DNA of 64,000 bases, taken from the NCBI GenBank assembly GCA_016342655.1, contig JAEINL010000005.1:23964-87963 (forward strand), read 5' to 3'. The stretch is from Sphaerochaeta sp. GTDB taxonomy: Bacteria > Spirochaetota > Spirochaetia > Sphaerochaetales > Sphaerochaetaceae. The position numbers and the translations under genes are program-made. Positions 43,574 through 53,524 of this stretch are shown here, in pieces. Below the pieces are notes generated by a model. The model searched no databases. It was not told where the DNA came from and worked only from the letters and a program-made list of their open reading frames with translations. Every line of letters starts with the position of its first letter. Within the stretch, counting starts at the first letter, position 1.

Positions 43574-44446
43574 ATGATACCTGGCAACAAAGATACAAGA
43601 GACGGGCTCCTATTTTCCTTGCCCTTTCTCTTTGTATATTTCGTGTTTATGATCTATCCATTACTCTATGGACTTTTCATAAGTTTTTTCAAGTGGGATA
43701 TCCTTTCTACAGCAAAATATATTGGTTTTGAAAACTATAGAACCTTATTTACTGATGCAAAATTCTATTCGTCCTTATGGCATACGCTTCAGTTTGTTCT
43801 TATAACCACCCCTTCTCTTCTAGCCCTCGGGTTTGTAATGGCATTAGCTGTAACGGGGAAATCACCCCTAAAATCAGTGATGGAGAATGTGTTCTTTTTT
43901 CCGTATATTTTTTCAATGACTGTAGTGAGCACTCTCTGGGCATGGCTAATGCAAAAAGATTTTGGGGTATTCAATCAAACCCTTATGGCAATGGGACAAA
44001 ACCCTGTTAGCTGGCTCACTAACGGGTCCTTAGCAATATGGGCAGTAAGCCTTACAACGTTATGGTGGACAGCTGGGTTCAACATGATTCTTATGAGTGC
44101 CGGCATTAAGCAAATTTCAAAAGAGCTCTTTGAATCCGCTTCAATTGATGGGGCCTCGTGGCTTCAAAGCATTCGGTATATTACCATACCTCTCCTTGCT
44201 CCAACTACAGTCCTATGCCTTATCCTCCAGATCATTGCTTCATTTAATGTTTTTGGACAAGTGTATGTGATGACTGGAGGTGGGCCCTACGGAAAGACAA
44301 GGGTCCTTGTCCAATACATTTATGAGACAGGCTTCAAATATTATAAAATGGGATACAGCTCTGCAATGAGTTACATTCTTTTCCTCATAATTTTGCTGAT
44401 CAGCATTACTCAATATACCTTGCTAGGGAGAAAAGAACGTGTATGA
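43574..44446 (+). CDS. Sugar ABC transporter permease, MalF/UgpA type
   Basis: A 290-residue protein with six transmembrane segments (first LLFSLPFLFVYFVFMIYPLLYGLF at about residues 12-35). The EAA loop is ESASIDGASWLQSIRYITIPLL. The track starts at 43541; the ATG at 43574 has GGAGG eight bases upstream. It overlaps the next permease by 4 bp (ATGA). One half of the transport channel for the locus binding protein. Confidence 0.9.
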   Translation: MIPGNKDTRDGLLFSLPFLFVYFVFMIYPLLYGLFISFFKWDILSTAKYIGFENYRTLFTDAKFYSSLWHTLQFVLITTPSLLALGFVMALAVTGKSPLKSVMENVFFFPYIFSMTVVSTLWAWLMQKDFGVFNQTLMAMGQNPVSWLTNGSLAIWAVSLTTLWWTAGFNMILMSAGIKQISKELFESASIDGASWLQSIRYITIPLLAPTTVLCLILQIIASFNVFGQVYVMTGGGPYGKTRVLVQYIYETGFKYYKMGYSSAMSYILFLIILLISITQYTLLGRKERV

Positions 44447-45273
44447 GATCACATGATACTTCTTTGAAGACAGTGCTATTCCGCCTTATTGAAATTCTAT
44501 GTATAGCCCTATGGGTATTTCCTCTCGTCTGGATGATGATTACCTCCCTGAAAATTGAAAATGAAGTTATTACCAAGACATTTTCATTTTTTCCAAAAAA
44601 TCCGACTTTGGGAAACTATACAAAAGCAATAACCTCAACACATATCTTACATTGGATGGTAAATTCAGTCATAGTATCGGGGGGTGCAATGATACTGACC
44701 ATTCTGATTGATGCACCGATAGCATATGCCTTTGCAAAAATTCGATTCAAAGGGAAACACCTCCTTTTCTGGGCTGTGATGGGAGGCATGATGATACCTT
44801 TTCAGGTTCTCATTGTCCCCCTATATCTTCAGTTCAATTCTTATAACATGGTGAATACCCTGGCCGCAGCACTCTTGCCTAGAGTGGCTCTTCCCATCGG
44901 AATATTTATTCTCAAACAATTCTATGAAGGCATTCCCTCAGAACTGGAGGAAGCGGCATGTATCGACGGGGCTTCAAGATTTAGAATCTTCGTGCAAATA
45001 ATTCTCCCCTTGGGTCAGGCAGCTATGGCGACAGTCGTGATATTATCATTCATCAATGCTTGGAATGATTTTCTTTGGCCATTGATAATCATCAATGATA
45101 CGATCAAATATACTATTACCGTAGGGATTGCAAATTTCCAGGGAACCCATGGGACACAATATTCATTGATTATGTCAGGCGCCATTATCGCTTCAATCCC
45201 ACAGATAATCTTTTATATATTTTTCAGAAAGAAAATTATCGCTGGTATAGCTACCAGTGGGATCAAGGGTTGA
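44443..45273 (+). CDS. Sugar ABC transporter permease, MalG/UgpE type
   Basis: A 276-residue protein with six transmembrane segments (VLFRLIEILCIALWVFPLVWMMI at about 7-29). The EAA-type loop EEAACIDGASRFRIFVQIILPLGQA is intact, and the C-terminus IAGIATSGIKG is standard. Translationally coupled to the upstream permease, and 4 bp from the next gene. Together they form the channel. Confidence 0.9.
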   Translation: MRSHDTSLKTVLFRLIEILCIALWVFPLVWMMITSLKIENEVITKTFSFFPKNPTLGNYTKAITSTHILHWMVNSVIVSGGAMILTILIDAPIAYAFAKIRFKGKHLLFWAVMGGMMIPFQVLIVPLYLQFNSYNMVNTLAAALLPRVALPIGIFILKQFYEGIPSELEEAACIDGASRFRIFVQIILPLGQAAMATVVILSFINAWNDFLWPLIIINDTIKYTITVGIANFQGTHGTQYSLIMSGAIIASIPQIIFYIFFRKKIIAGIATSGIKG

Positions 45274-45277
45274 CAGC

Positions 45278-47323
45278 ATGGACTTCAAAGTTATTTCACA
45301 TGACACAGTTGCGATATATTCTGATAAGAATGAGTTCTGCCAAATAGTATACAGCCTTTCGTTTTCTGACAGGAGAATACCCTGTTCCCATCTGTCAATT
45401 AGCGGACAGCGAATCATCGCAACGTTTTCTGATATTGGATCAATTACTGATGCATGTACCCTTGCCGAGACACTACTTACCATAGAACGAACATGGCGAC
45501 TGAATACAACCGGTAACTACAGATTGCAGGCATCGTTCCAATTTGAGGATACGGGAAGAGAAAATCAGTTCATGATCCCCGCAGTATGGTATCGGAACAA
45601 TTCTGAGGGGAAAGGATTGTATCCTTCCCTGAAAATTGCAAAGCACTGGTCATTTCTTGAAACAAGAATGAGTGTGCCCTCTTGCATGCAGTTATATAAT
45701 GGAAAAAGATGCGTTACTTGTTCTACCTCTGCTTCCACTGAAGAAAGATATCTTTCTTCAGTTACAAATAATCGCCATGGTATGATACTTTCAATACCAG
45801 GCTCAGAATGGCCATGCAGCTACCAAGGTAAAACTTCCCTTCACGATACATCCGATTGCCCATTGCCCTCCTTAGAAATACATTCTGTTCCGCACCTGTA
45901 TTCCCGTTCTTTTTATGTATCGAACATTCCAGAACAGGACAGTGTAAAGGGGTACCGTCTTTTCTTGGAGACAATGCCTTTCCCAGAGCCAAGCCCTACA
46001 GCTGAGCTCCCTTGGCAACTTTGGTTTGAATATAAACTGACAAGACTCCTGCATATGGTGAAAAGAACATCCCGAAACCAGGCATATATACTAATGGGGG
46101 AAGGTAATGGAGATGTCCAGGAAGTGTATAACTTCACTTCGGCATCATTTTTGGTAAAAAGCCTTCAGGCTGCCTTTGAGATGGTTTGCTCAACCGAATA
46201 TATACCCAGGCTTTCCTGCTTGGTTGAAGCGAGACGACAGCTAGCAATACTTTTCGATCTCACCGATAACAAAATGCTGCTCGCCCACGTGGCAAGCAAA
46301 ATTGGGGGGTTCTTTCTACAGGCCGAACAGGATGAGGGTGTTTTTCAAGATTGCTATGATATTGGCCAGGACATTTGGGGCGGCTACCTGGGTATCGGGG
46401 AACACGATGAGTATAGATATCTGGTAAACAGCAGGTGCAATGGCGAAGCCATGAAACACTATGTGCTTCTGTACTCCAAGCTGGAGAAGCTAGGCATCCC
46501 TAACGGTAATTTTATGGGAGTTGCAAGGCGAGTGGCCAGTTTTTACTGTGAGTACCAACTATCGAGTGGGTCCTTTGGAAGGTGGTGGACAAATAAAGGA
46601 AAACCAGTCGACATAAACGGAACAAATGGAGCCTATATCGGGTCGTTCTTTTCAACTCTATTACCAATTCTTGATGATAGTGATCCCTTGAGAAGTGAGA
46701 TTTTTTCCGCTATGAATAAGGCATACCAATTCTATGCGCAGGTAGCGAATGAAGGTAATTTTTATGGCGATACCTTGGATGCTGATTCCTGTGACAAAGA
46801 GGCTGGAGTTGCTTTGTTGGAGTTTTTTCTTGACTTGTACGATCTTGAACAGGATCAGAGATACCTGGAAAGTGCAGAGATAGCGGCAAATTTCATCCTT
46901 ATGTGGATTTGGCAGACTGATGGGTACCTACCTAGGACAAGCCCATTAGGAAAGCAAGGATTCCATACAACAGGAATGACCTCAGTTTCCATAGCCCATC
47001 ATCATCTCGATTTTTATGGCATGCACATAGCGTATGACTTTCTAAGACTTGCTGAAGCAATACAGGATCCATTCTACAAGAAGCAAGCAGTTAACATGAT
47101 TGGAGCTTGTAATCAACTGGTTGCAACTGAAAAAAACATGTTGGGAAGAGACCGCCTGTTTATTGGATGGCAACCCGAACAAATCAATCATACACAGTGG
47201 GAATATTTTGAAAGGAAGGAAAAAATGAATGGGGTGTATGACATTGATATCGCATGGGTAACCGTATTGACCTTAGGGTACTATCAAAAAATCAAAGACC
47301 GCTTTCCTGACATCATCAGGTAG
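45278..47323 (+). CDS. Putative (alpha/alpha)6-barrel carbohydrate-active protein, function unknown
   Basis: A 681-residue cytoplasmic protein (no signal peptide). The first 230 residues are beta-rich (like an N-terminal sandwich domain). The C-terminal 440 residues look like a six-hairpin glycosidase barrel: repeated helical segments with GGYLGIGEHDEYRYLVNSRCNGEAM, FGRWWTNKGKPVDINGTNGAYIG, DTLDADSCDKEAGVALLEFFL and HTTGMTSVSIAHHHLDFYG; acidic residues in these loops would be catalytic. No CAZy family could be assigned by eye. It probably acts on the imported sugar in the cytoplasm. The ATG at 45278 is used, 4 bp after the permease stop; the track start is inside the permease gene. Confidence 0.7.
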   Translation: MDFKVISHDTVAIYSDKNEFCQIVYSLSFSDRRIPCSHLSISGQRIIATFSDIGSITDACTLAETLLTIERTWRLNTTGNYRLQASFQFEDTGRENQFMIPAVWYRNNSEGKGLYPSLKIAKHWSFLETRMSVPSCMQLYNGKRCVTCSTSASTEERYLSSVTNNRHGMILSIPGSEWPCSYQGKTSLHDTSDCPLPSLEIHSVPHLYSRSFYVSNIPEQDSVKGYRLFLETMPFPEPSPTAELPWQLWFEYKLTRLLHMVKRTSRNQAYILMGEGNGDVQEVYNFTSASFLVKSLQAAFEMVCSTEYIPRLSCLVEARRQLAILFDLTDNKMLLAHVASKIGGFFLQAEQDEGVFQDCYDIGQDIWGGYLGIGEHDEYRYLVNSRCNGEAMKHYVLLYSKLEKLGIPNGNFMGVARRVASFYCEYQLSSGSFGRWWTNKGKPVDINGTNGAYIGSFFSTLLPILDDSDPLRSEIFSAMNKAYQFYAQVANEGNFYGDTLDADSCDKEAGVALLEFFLDLYDLEQDQRYLESAEIAANFILMWIWQTDGYLPRTSPLGKQGFHTTGMTSVSIAHHHLDFYGMHIAYDFLRLAEAIQDPFYKKQAVNMIGACNQLVATEKNMLGRDRLFIGWQPEQINHTQWEYFERKEKMNGVYDIDIAWVTVLTLGYYQKIKDRFPDIIR

Positions 47324-47333
47324 AGGGACCAAA

Positions 47334-48068
47334 ATGACAAAAATTAGCATCACATCCCTGAATTTGTGGAATACTGAACATTGGAGCCAAAGAGAAACCT
47401 GTGTTGTTTCCTTCGTTCAGACATATCAAAGTGACATATATTGTTTCCAGGAAGTCCGGTCTGAAAGTCTTGCGGTGCTAGACTCTGCACTTCCCTCACA
47501 CCAACGCATACAAGGGAAAGAACCTGGATGGACCTGTGAATCCACAATCTATCTGAAAAAGGACTTCTGCAAAGTCATCGATTTTGGTCTTTTTCCTTTA
47601 ACCATGCCTGAAATCCATCGAGGATTGTTTTGGATTAGGATTCAACTCTCATCAGGAAAAGAGATGGTAGTATGCACCATGCATTTGACTCATCAGCTAA
47701 ATGCTGATGAAGCAAGAACAGGAGTCTCCTATCGCCATCAGCAGGCACATGAGGTGGCTAGTTTTCTCAACCGTTTTGACAAGAACCTTCCGACAGTCAT
47801 TTGTGGTGATTTCAACGATCCAATCCATCCTTCCAGAATCTTACAGGAAAAAGGAGATTTTCGGGATGTCTTTTCTCTGTTAGGCCTTCCTGCCCCTATA
47901 ACCTTTCCTTGTCCATTTTTGAGTGATGAACTTTTTCTTGTTGAAGCCATCGATAGAATAATGATACGGGGAGCCGTCAGAGCTCTAATCGCAACATCAC
48001 CACATTTCCATATGGGTGGACAGGTCTTATCTGATCACTGGCCCGTCATGGCTATGCTGGAGCTATGA
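47334..48068 (+). CDS. Endonuclease/exonuclease/phosphatase (EEP)-family protein
   Basis: A 244-residue cytoplasmic protein with all EEP motifs: SLNLWN, CFQEVRSE (catalytic Glu), the His in CTMHLTHQ, CGDFNDP and the C-terminal SDHWPVMAM. No signal peptide. Such enzymes are DNases, sphingomyelinases, inositol-polyphosphate 5-phosphatases or related phosphodiesterases. Sitting at the end of a sugar ABC operon with a carbohydrate barrel protein it is more likely a phosphatase or phosphodiesterase acting on a sugar phosphate or phosphodiester than a DNA enzyme. It ends 4 bp from the convergent YhaN gene. Confidence 0.88.
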   Translation: MTKISITSLNLWNTEHWSQRETCVVSFVQTYQSDIYCFQEVRSESLAVLDSALPSHQRIQGKEPGWTCESTIYLKKDFCKVIDFGLFPLTMPEIHRGLFWIRIQLSSGKEMVVCTMHLTHQLNADEARTGVSYRHQQAHEVASFLNRFDKNLPTVICGDFNDPIHPSRILQEKGDFRDVFSLLGLPAPITFPCPFLSDELFLVEAIDRIMIRGAVRALIATSPHFHMGGQVLSDHWPVMAMLEL

Positions 48069-48072
48069 TGAC

Positions 48073-51000
48073 CTACCCGATAACAGCATCCAGATACCGC
48101 AGGACAACCCTTTGTTCTTCAGAACCAACAGTCAACGATTCAAACTCTACAAACAGCTCATCTAGAATTGCATGGGCGCTCTTGCTCTCTGTATCTGTAT
48201 CGAACCTGTTGTCAAACAGCCAGGTGCTGAGCATATCAGAGCTGGTGTCAGTGAATCTCTGTATCCGTTTGTCTTGTATAGCCTCCAGAAGTTCTTTGCC
48301 GGTACAACCCTGTGACCCCACTACCTCTTGAATCTGCACCCAGAACTTTGCACCCCGATTCAGATCCAATGCAGGGTCCTCAAGGTCAGAGAGATGGACT
48401 ACCTTGGACCTTCCTTGTTGGGCCTTTTGTTGTGCTGCCTTGAGCAACTCCAGGCGAAAGGAAAGAGTGGGACTGTGCACTGCCTTAGCGCTAATAAGTT
48501 GCCCGACATGCGTAAGACCTTGTTGCAGGAAGTCGTACAACTGATCGCTGTCGGTAAGCAGGTGCCAGCTGTGCAAAGCCTCAAGGGTACCCCATACGGA
48601 GGGACCTGAGACACCAAGGGCCTTCCCATATTCCTGATAGTCAGCTACAGCAGGAAGTATCTCTTCCCTAGAATAGACATACCTCTTCAAAGGTTCTTGT
48701 GAAACCCTAAAATCCCTTCGTACGTCCTCAAGGGGTATCACAGTAACAGTCGATTTTACAATCGTCTTGAGCTTCTCCACCTCATCGCGTTGGGCTGTGA
48801 CATAGAATACCTGCCTCTCTTGTGCAATGGTGCCGATGGCCTCTGTTATGGCAAGGGCCCTATCGTCATCACTGTTGGCCAGCAGTTCATCAAGGAATAT
48901 GGGTAGCCGCACTCCACTGGTCTCTTCTTGCATGGTTATGAAGGCCATCCTGATGGAGAACAACAGCTGTACTCTGGTGCCACTGGAAAGTTCATCAAGA
49001 TTGTAGTTTTTTGCCATGATGGTATCAGTGGCAAAAAACCCTGCATTGTTTGCAGAAAGCGTATACCTATGGTTGGTACTATCAGAGAGCCAGGCACTAG
49101 CATGCTTGAGTACCTGTGGTTGGAACAGTTTCTCGCTCTCATCCTTCAAGTCACTGGCAAGAGAGTGTATCATCCTGGCCATGACCTGCTCACTTCGGAC
49201 TGTTTCTAAATCCTGAAGGGCAGACTCCTGCCTCTTCTGTGCTGTAGAGAGGTCGGAACCAAACTTCAGACCGTCAAAGGTTGATCGCAAACCTCCAAGC
49301 TCTTCCCTCTTCTGTTCCAGCATTTTTTGTTCTTGTACGACTATTTCCGATGCATCAGACAAAGCAGAAGCGGAATAGGTATGAGACAATTGGAGAGCTT
49401 TTGGAACCTCCTTGCCCTTCTTATCGTACATATTTTGGTTGTGTTTCAGGGAAAACCTGAGATCATTCCACTGGTCAAGTTTGGCAACGAGCTCAGAAAG
49501 TTCGGTCTCATCACCAAAAGCTACGTGAATTTTCTCCCAAAATCCCTTGATAGCCATCTCACAACCAAGCAGCTGTTGTTGGGCTTTGAGCAATCTCCCT
49601 GCATTTTCTGCAATCCTGGTTTGCAAGGACAGAGCATCATGAAAGCGCCTGACGGTGGTGTCTCTCTTTGCCTTGAGGGATGTAATCTCGCACTCCTGGG
49701 TATCCAGTTCTGAGTGCAACAGTGATAGGGCATGAGCAGTGTCCTTCTGCGCTTCGGCTAAGGAGCCTTGTTTATCCACAAAAGATACCCGTAAGGAGCT
49801 CCATTTCTGTAGCCGTTCGGCGAAATGAAAGAATTGAGCACCTTCTAGGTGTGCCTCATCATCCTTCAGGCTTAGGGCTTTGGCAGCATCCCGCCAATCC
49901 AAGGCCCATTTTCCCAATCTTTCCACAGCTTTCCCAAGATGATCTTCTGCTAGCTTCCTTCTCTGGTTCACCTGTTCGATCCTGAGAGCAATGGCTATCT
50001 CAGAGCTTAGTTCTGCTAATACCCTATAGCAGAATTCAGGACTCAAGGAAGCAGGGCACTCTGAATCCAGCTGCTTAAACAACGCTTCCACTTCTTGCTT
50101 TGCTTGTGCAAGGCTCTTTTCGGCTTCTGCATACTCGTTGTTTTTGGTAGCTGAGGGTATCAGCAGAACAACACTGAAGAGCATCAAAACTACACCCAGG
50201 AGGGAAAAGACCGGCTGTACAGCGATGCCCAAATATGAAGTCAGAGCCCCAATGATAACCATAAGAAGCAGGAGCCATTTCTTAGTCCCTGGCTGTAGGG
50301 CTTTGTTCCTGGGAGTCCCTCTCAGTTTCAAGAAAGCATTCATCCAGTCAGAAAGACGCATCTGAAGCAAAGAGAGTTCTTTCACAGGATGTTGGATCGC
50401 CTCATATTCACCCAGTTCATCTAGCAGACGCTTCTTTGCATCAACATCACAGCGCAGGGGTTCGCACTCTTGTGCAAGGGTTTTCAAGGTTTCAACATAC
50501 GATTCCAAGGTCTTCTCGTCTGGTGTTCCTTCTGCAAGCCAGGAGTGCTCAGCCTCCCATTCAAGCAAAGCCTCTCTTGCAGATGAAAACTCCTGCTGTG
50601 CCTTCTTTTGGGAAGAAAGGGCATCTTTATAGGCGCTATAGGTATTTTCAATGCGAGAGGGTTTCTCGATATCCTTGAGTTGCTCTTCAGATATGGCGCA
50701 AGCGATAAAGCCTTGCCTAAGCTCGTCTCTCGTCTGGATGCAGGAATTTTGTTCCTCTTTCGCTGCATTCTGGTCTGAAAGAAGCTCTTGCAACCTTTTA
50801 GGAGAGCTCTTGTCAATAAACCCTATGGACGGTGAATACAATGAGAGCAGGTGTTCTTGGCTTTCGATCGTCTGTGAAAGTTCCAACAGAATCTGAGCCT
50901 CTTCGACCAGGGTCTTTTTGGCCGACAGTTCATCAGTTGCTTGGAGCTCTTGGTGCAGCTTTCCTATCCTATCCTGGATGCCTTGGTGCTCTCCATGAAT

Positions 51001-51534
51001 TGCAAGAACCTTTTTCAGTTCTTCTCTGGCTAGTTTCACCTGTTTGGCCTGGGCAATATTTCCACTGGCATACGAGGCGATACCCCCAGCCACTTCACAA
51101 GCCCTGTCAAGGTCAACACCCCCTTGCAATTTGGTTCGGACCTGTCTGAGAAAAGCGTCTGTGGACCTATCATCCTCCTGCAACAGCTCAGGCAGGGAAA
51201 ACCAGTAGCTTTCACTCAACTCATCATTACGTCCTGGCAAAGGGATTGTCTGGTTATCCCTCAATCTCGTTTGGATGAGTTTCCCTCGGGATAGGGCGAG
51301 GCTCCATTCGGAATCAGGGGTCCCTAGAAGGCCTTCAGCCTCCACTTCATCGCTAGAGGTATTCCCCCAGATGAGCGCCCTCATTGCCCGGCTTAGGGTG
51401 GACTTTCCTACTGCATTAGGTCCCCAGATTACATTGAGATGCTCACCGAGCTTTTCTACAGGAGGAAAGGTACCCATAGCAAACCCAGGGCTTTTATGGA
51501 GCGTCATATGTTTTAGCCAGAATTTCTTACTCAT
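48073..51534 (-). CDS. YhaN-like AAA/SMC-type ATPase (Rad50 relative) with a C-terminal extension
   Basis: A 1153-residue protein. Walker A WGPNAVGKSTLSRAM at about residues 36-50, long coiled coils, two transmembrane helices at about 415-462 (WLLLLMVIIGALTSYLG and VVLMLFSVVLLIP) as in YhaN, then the second half with LDELSSGTRVQLLFSIRMA (signature) and Walker B LPIFLDELLANSDDDRA near 905-920. About 190 residues follow the ATPase head, unlike typical YhaN. The protein probably anchors DNA ends or chromosome structure to the membrane and acts with the phosphoesterase whose stop it overlaps by 4 bp. Confidence 0.85.
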   Translation of the reverse strand: MSKKFWLKHMTLHKSPGFAMGTFPPVEKLGEHLNVIWGPNAVGKSTLSRAMRALIWGNTSSDEVEAEGLLGTPDSEWSLALSRGKLIQTRLRDNQTIPLPGRNDELSESYWFSLPELLQEDDRSTDAFLRQVRTKLQGGVDLDRACEVAGGIASYASGNIAQAKQVKLAREELKKVLAIHGEHQGIQDRIGKLHQELQATDELSAKKTLVEEAQILLELSQTIESQEHLLSLYSPSIGFIDKSSPKRLQELLSDQNAAKEEQNSCIQTRDELRQGFIACAISEEQLKDIEKPSRIENTYSAYKDALSSQKKAQQEFSSAREALLEWEAEHSWLAEGTPDEKTLESYVETLKTLAQECEPLRCDVDAKKRLLDELGEYEAIQHPVKELSLLQMRLSDWMNAFLKLRGTPRNKALQPGTKKWLLLLMVIIGALTSYLGIAVQPVFSLLGVVLMLFSVVLLIPSATKNNEYAEAEKSLAQAKQEVEALFKQLDSECPASLSPEFCYRVLAELSSEIAIALRIEQVNQRRKLAEDHLGKAVERLGKWALDWRDAAKALSLKDDEAHLEGAQFFHFAERLQKWSSLRVSFVDKQGSLAEAQKDTAHALSLLHSELDTQECEITSLKAKRDTTVRRFHDALSLQTRIAENAGRLLKAQQQLLGCEMAIKGFWEKIHVAFGDETELSELVAKLDQWNDLRFSLKHNQNMYDKKGKEVPKALQLSHTYSASALSDASEIVVQEQKMLEQKREELGGLRSTFDGLKFGSDLSTAQKRQESALQDLETVRSEQVMARMIHSLASDLKDESEKLFQPQVLKHASAWLSDSTNHRYTLSANNAGFFATDTIMAKNYNLDELSSGTRVQLLFSIRMAFITMQEETSGVRLPIFLDELLANSDDDRALAITEAIGTIAQERQVFYVTAQRDEVEKLKTIVKSTVTVIPLEDVRRDFRVSQEPLKRYVYSREEILPAVADYQEYGKALGVSGPSVWGTLEALHSWHLLTDSDQLYDFLQQGLTHVGQLISAKAVHSPTLSFRLELLKAAQQKAQQGRSKVVHLSDLEDPALDLNRGAKFWVQIQEVVGSQGCTGKELLEAIQDKRIQRFTDTSSDMLSTWLFDNRFDTDTESKSAHAILDELFVEFESLTVGSEEQRVVLRYLDAVIG

Positions 51535-52769
51535 ACCCTACCCCCCTGTTCGCTGTGTATCATGGAGAACAGGAGACGCTTGGCAGCCTCTCTTGAGAGG
51601 CGCTTATATTCCTCTTCACTTCGTATGCCCTGGTCAAGGCTTTGGTACGGACGTGCATTGAGACTCTCCTCATCCAGCCTCTTATAGCGGAGGGCCATCT
51701 GCTGTATCGCATGCTCATCGAGCATCTTCTTTGCCAACAAGGCAATTGCATCCTTTCCCTCGCTGAGCTTTTCCAGGTCGATATCCAAGACAGTGTTGTC
51801 CACATAGGTTGGGAGGGTGCTCACCGTACACGCGCCAACAGCTATCCAAAGGCTTTCCAAGTGTTCTCTTGTGAGTATCCTAGAGATATCCAGAGTCCGA
51901 GCGATAGAGCCTTCGAGAACAAGTTTACAAAGCAAGGTGCCTTCGCCTTGCAGCGATGAAGCAAACTCCCTCAGTGTGTGTGCAAGCCTCTGGCGGACTT
52001 CCTCATCTTCTGCGGCACCATCGAGATTGACGATGCAGACCTCAAACCGATAGGGACAAAGTTGTAGGAACAGGGGATCTTTCCAGACGTTGCTAGAGTT
52101 ATTTTGATTTTCAAGGAGCCAGAGTCCATGAGAGCCCTCTTCGTTGCTATCAAGGGCAAAGGGTGATCCACAGTAGAAGGCATTTCCTCCCTTTAGGATT
52201 CCCCCGGAATGAATGTGTCCCAAGACCCACCAGGGTATGGATGTATGGGAAAAAACATCCGAGCTCACAGGAGCATACGACGTATTGGGTGCTGATCCTA
52301 CATCACAGTGGAGCAGCCCTACTACAGGCAGGCTCGTATCTTCGAGCAGGGTCTCTCTGAAACTCTCTAGGGGATTCTCCTTCATGTACCGTTGTGCAAA
52401 TGACCAGCCAACAAAACGCACGCCCCTATAGTCAAACTGTTCCCATTTCCCTCCCAAACCCAAGACCTTGATGTAAGGGCTGTCCTTTGCCAATTGGGGA
52501 AGAACCGAATAGTCATGGTTTCCCCCTACTGCTATAACTTGAATGCCAGCTTTCCCTACCTTTTCCAGTCCTGACAATAAAGGTCCATAGGCCTCAAACC
52601 AGTGCTCATCTTGCTCTACCACATCCCCTGCCATTGCAAGGACATCAACGGAAAGCTCCAGTGCCTTCTCAACAATTGCATCCCAACTTGTATGACTGCT
52701 AAGACCTTCTTCATACGATACTGCGGGGATCCTACCCATATGGATATCTGCACAACAAAGAATTTTCAT
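51531..52769 (-). CDS. YhaO/SbcD-like metallophosphoesterase (Mre11 relative)
   Basis: A 412-residue calcineurin-fold nuclease. Metal motifs are ILCCADIHMG, MAGDVVEQDEH, GGNHDYS, HCDVG and GHIHSGG, which complete the two-metal site, over residues 1 to about 210. The C-terminal 190 residues are the capping and partner-binding part. GGAGG precedes the ATG. Translationally coupled to the YhaN-like ATPase, as Mre11 is to Rad50. It likely processes DNA ends. Confidence 0.9.
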   Translation of the reverse strand: MKILCCADIHMGRIPAVSYEEGLSSHTSWDAIVEKALELSVDVLAMAGDVVEQDEHWFEAYGPLLSGLEKVGKAGIQVIAVGGNHDYSVLPQLAKDSPYIKVLGLGGKWEQFDYRGVRFVGWSFAQRYMKENPLESFRETLLEDTSLPVVGLLHCDVGSAPNTSYAPVSSDVFSHTSIPWWVLGHIHSGGILKGGNAFYCGSPFALDSNEEGSHGLWLLENQNNSSNVWKDPLFLQLCPYRFEVCIVNLDGAAEDEEVRQRLAHTLREFASSLQGEGTLLCKLVLEGSIARTLDISRILTREHLESLWIAVGACTVSTLPTYVDNTVLDIDLEKLSEGKDAIALLAKKMLDEHAIQQMALRYKRLDEESLNARPYQSLDQGIRSEEEYKRLSREAAKRLLFSMIHSEQGGRV

Positions 52770-52972
52770 ACGTCCTCCAGATTGCCTGCCAGAGAAGTGT
52801 CGCTCTCTGTTGGGATTATCTTACTATACCACAGATTGTATCTGGTTTTCAGAGAGGTTTCCAGAAGGCTTTTCGGGATACTCTTATGGCCTTTTGCCTA
52901 CCAGAAAGTGTATGTAGCACCGAATCTTCACCCTCTGAACCAGGTAGGAGCGAATAGTAGCGGTGCACCTAC

Positions 52973-53019
52973 TTGACAGAAGCAGAATGCATTCTTACTA
53001 TATGCATGTTGGATATAGT
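52973..53019 (+). promoter_or_regulatory. Consensus promoter and overlapping inverted repeat for the PadR operon
   Basis: TTGACA (52973-52978) and TACTAT (52996-53001) are 17 bp apart, a near-perfect sigma-70 promoter. The inverted repeat ACTATAT-N9-ATATAGT (52997-53019) covers the -10 box and transcription start, the place a repressor would bind. PadR proteins use such AT-rich inverted repeats. Transcription would start at about 53008, so the track start at 52963 is excluded. Confidence 0.75.
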
Positions 53020-53100
53020 CAGTTCGATTATAGGTACACAAGGTACGACAACAATGACTGGGAACTGTCAGAAAAAGAACGAATATCAAGGATGGATCGC

Positions 53101-53472
53101 ATGAATAAAAGAGGATTCCGATGTTGTGATGTCAAATACCATAAGATGGAGAAACTCTTGGAAATCTGTCTCCTGTTGCTCTTGTTTGAAAATGAGGGCT
53201 ATGGCTATGGCCTGATCGAACAGCTCTCCGACTATGGCTTTACAGGAGAAGACCTCAATATTGGGTCGCTCTATAGAACCCTGAGAAAGCTGGAAGACCA
53301 GGATTTGGTATCTTCAGTCTGGAAAGAGGCCAATCAGGGTCCCAAGAGGCGTGTCTATACGATCACTGATAGGGGTAAAGAAGAATTGCACAACTGGGTG
53401 CCTGTCCTAAAGGAGCGAAAGGCCCGCATTGAGCAACTAATAGCAACATATGAAGAAATCACCTCGGTCTGA
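53101..53472 (+). CDS. PadR-family transcriptional regulator
   Basis: A 123-residue regulator with the PadR winged helix: ICLLLLLFENEGYGYGLIEQLSDYGF, LNIGSLYRTLRKLEDQDLVSSVW and KRRVYTITDRGKEEL, then a C-terminal dimerisation helix. AAGGA before the ATG at 53101; the track start is upstream of the promoter. It probably represses its own operon, which encodes the two permease halves, through the inverted repeat over the promoter. Inducing ligand unknown. Confidence 0.88.
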   Translation: MNKRGFRCCDVKYHKMEKLLEICLLLLLFENEGYGYGLIEQLSDYGFTGEDLNIGSLYRTLRKLEDQDLVSSVWKEANQGPKRRVYTITDRGKEELHNWVPVLKERKARIEQLIATYEEITSV

Positions 53473-53524
53473 CGATAGACAGAGCACCATACCCACTCAC
53501 GTTCACAATGGAGATCGGAAGCAA

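Noticed and set aside
52963-53100. N-terminal extension of the PadR gene in the ORF track
   Set aside because: It begins upstream of the -35 box of the consensus promoter.
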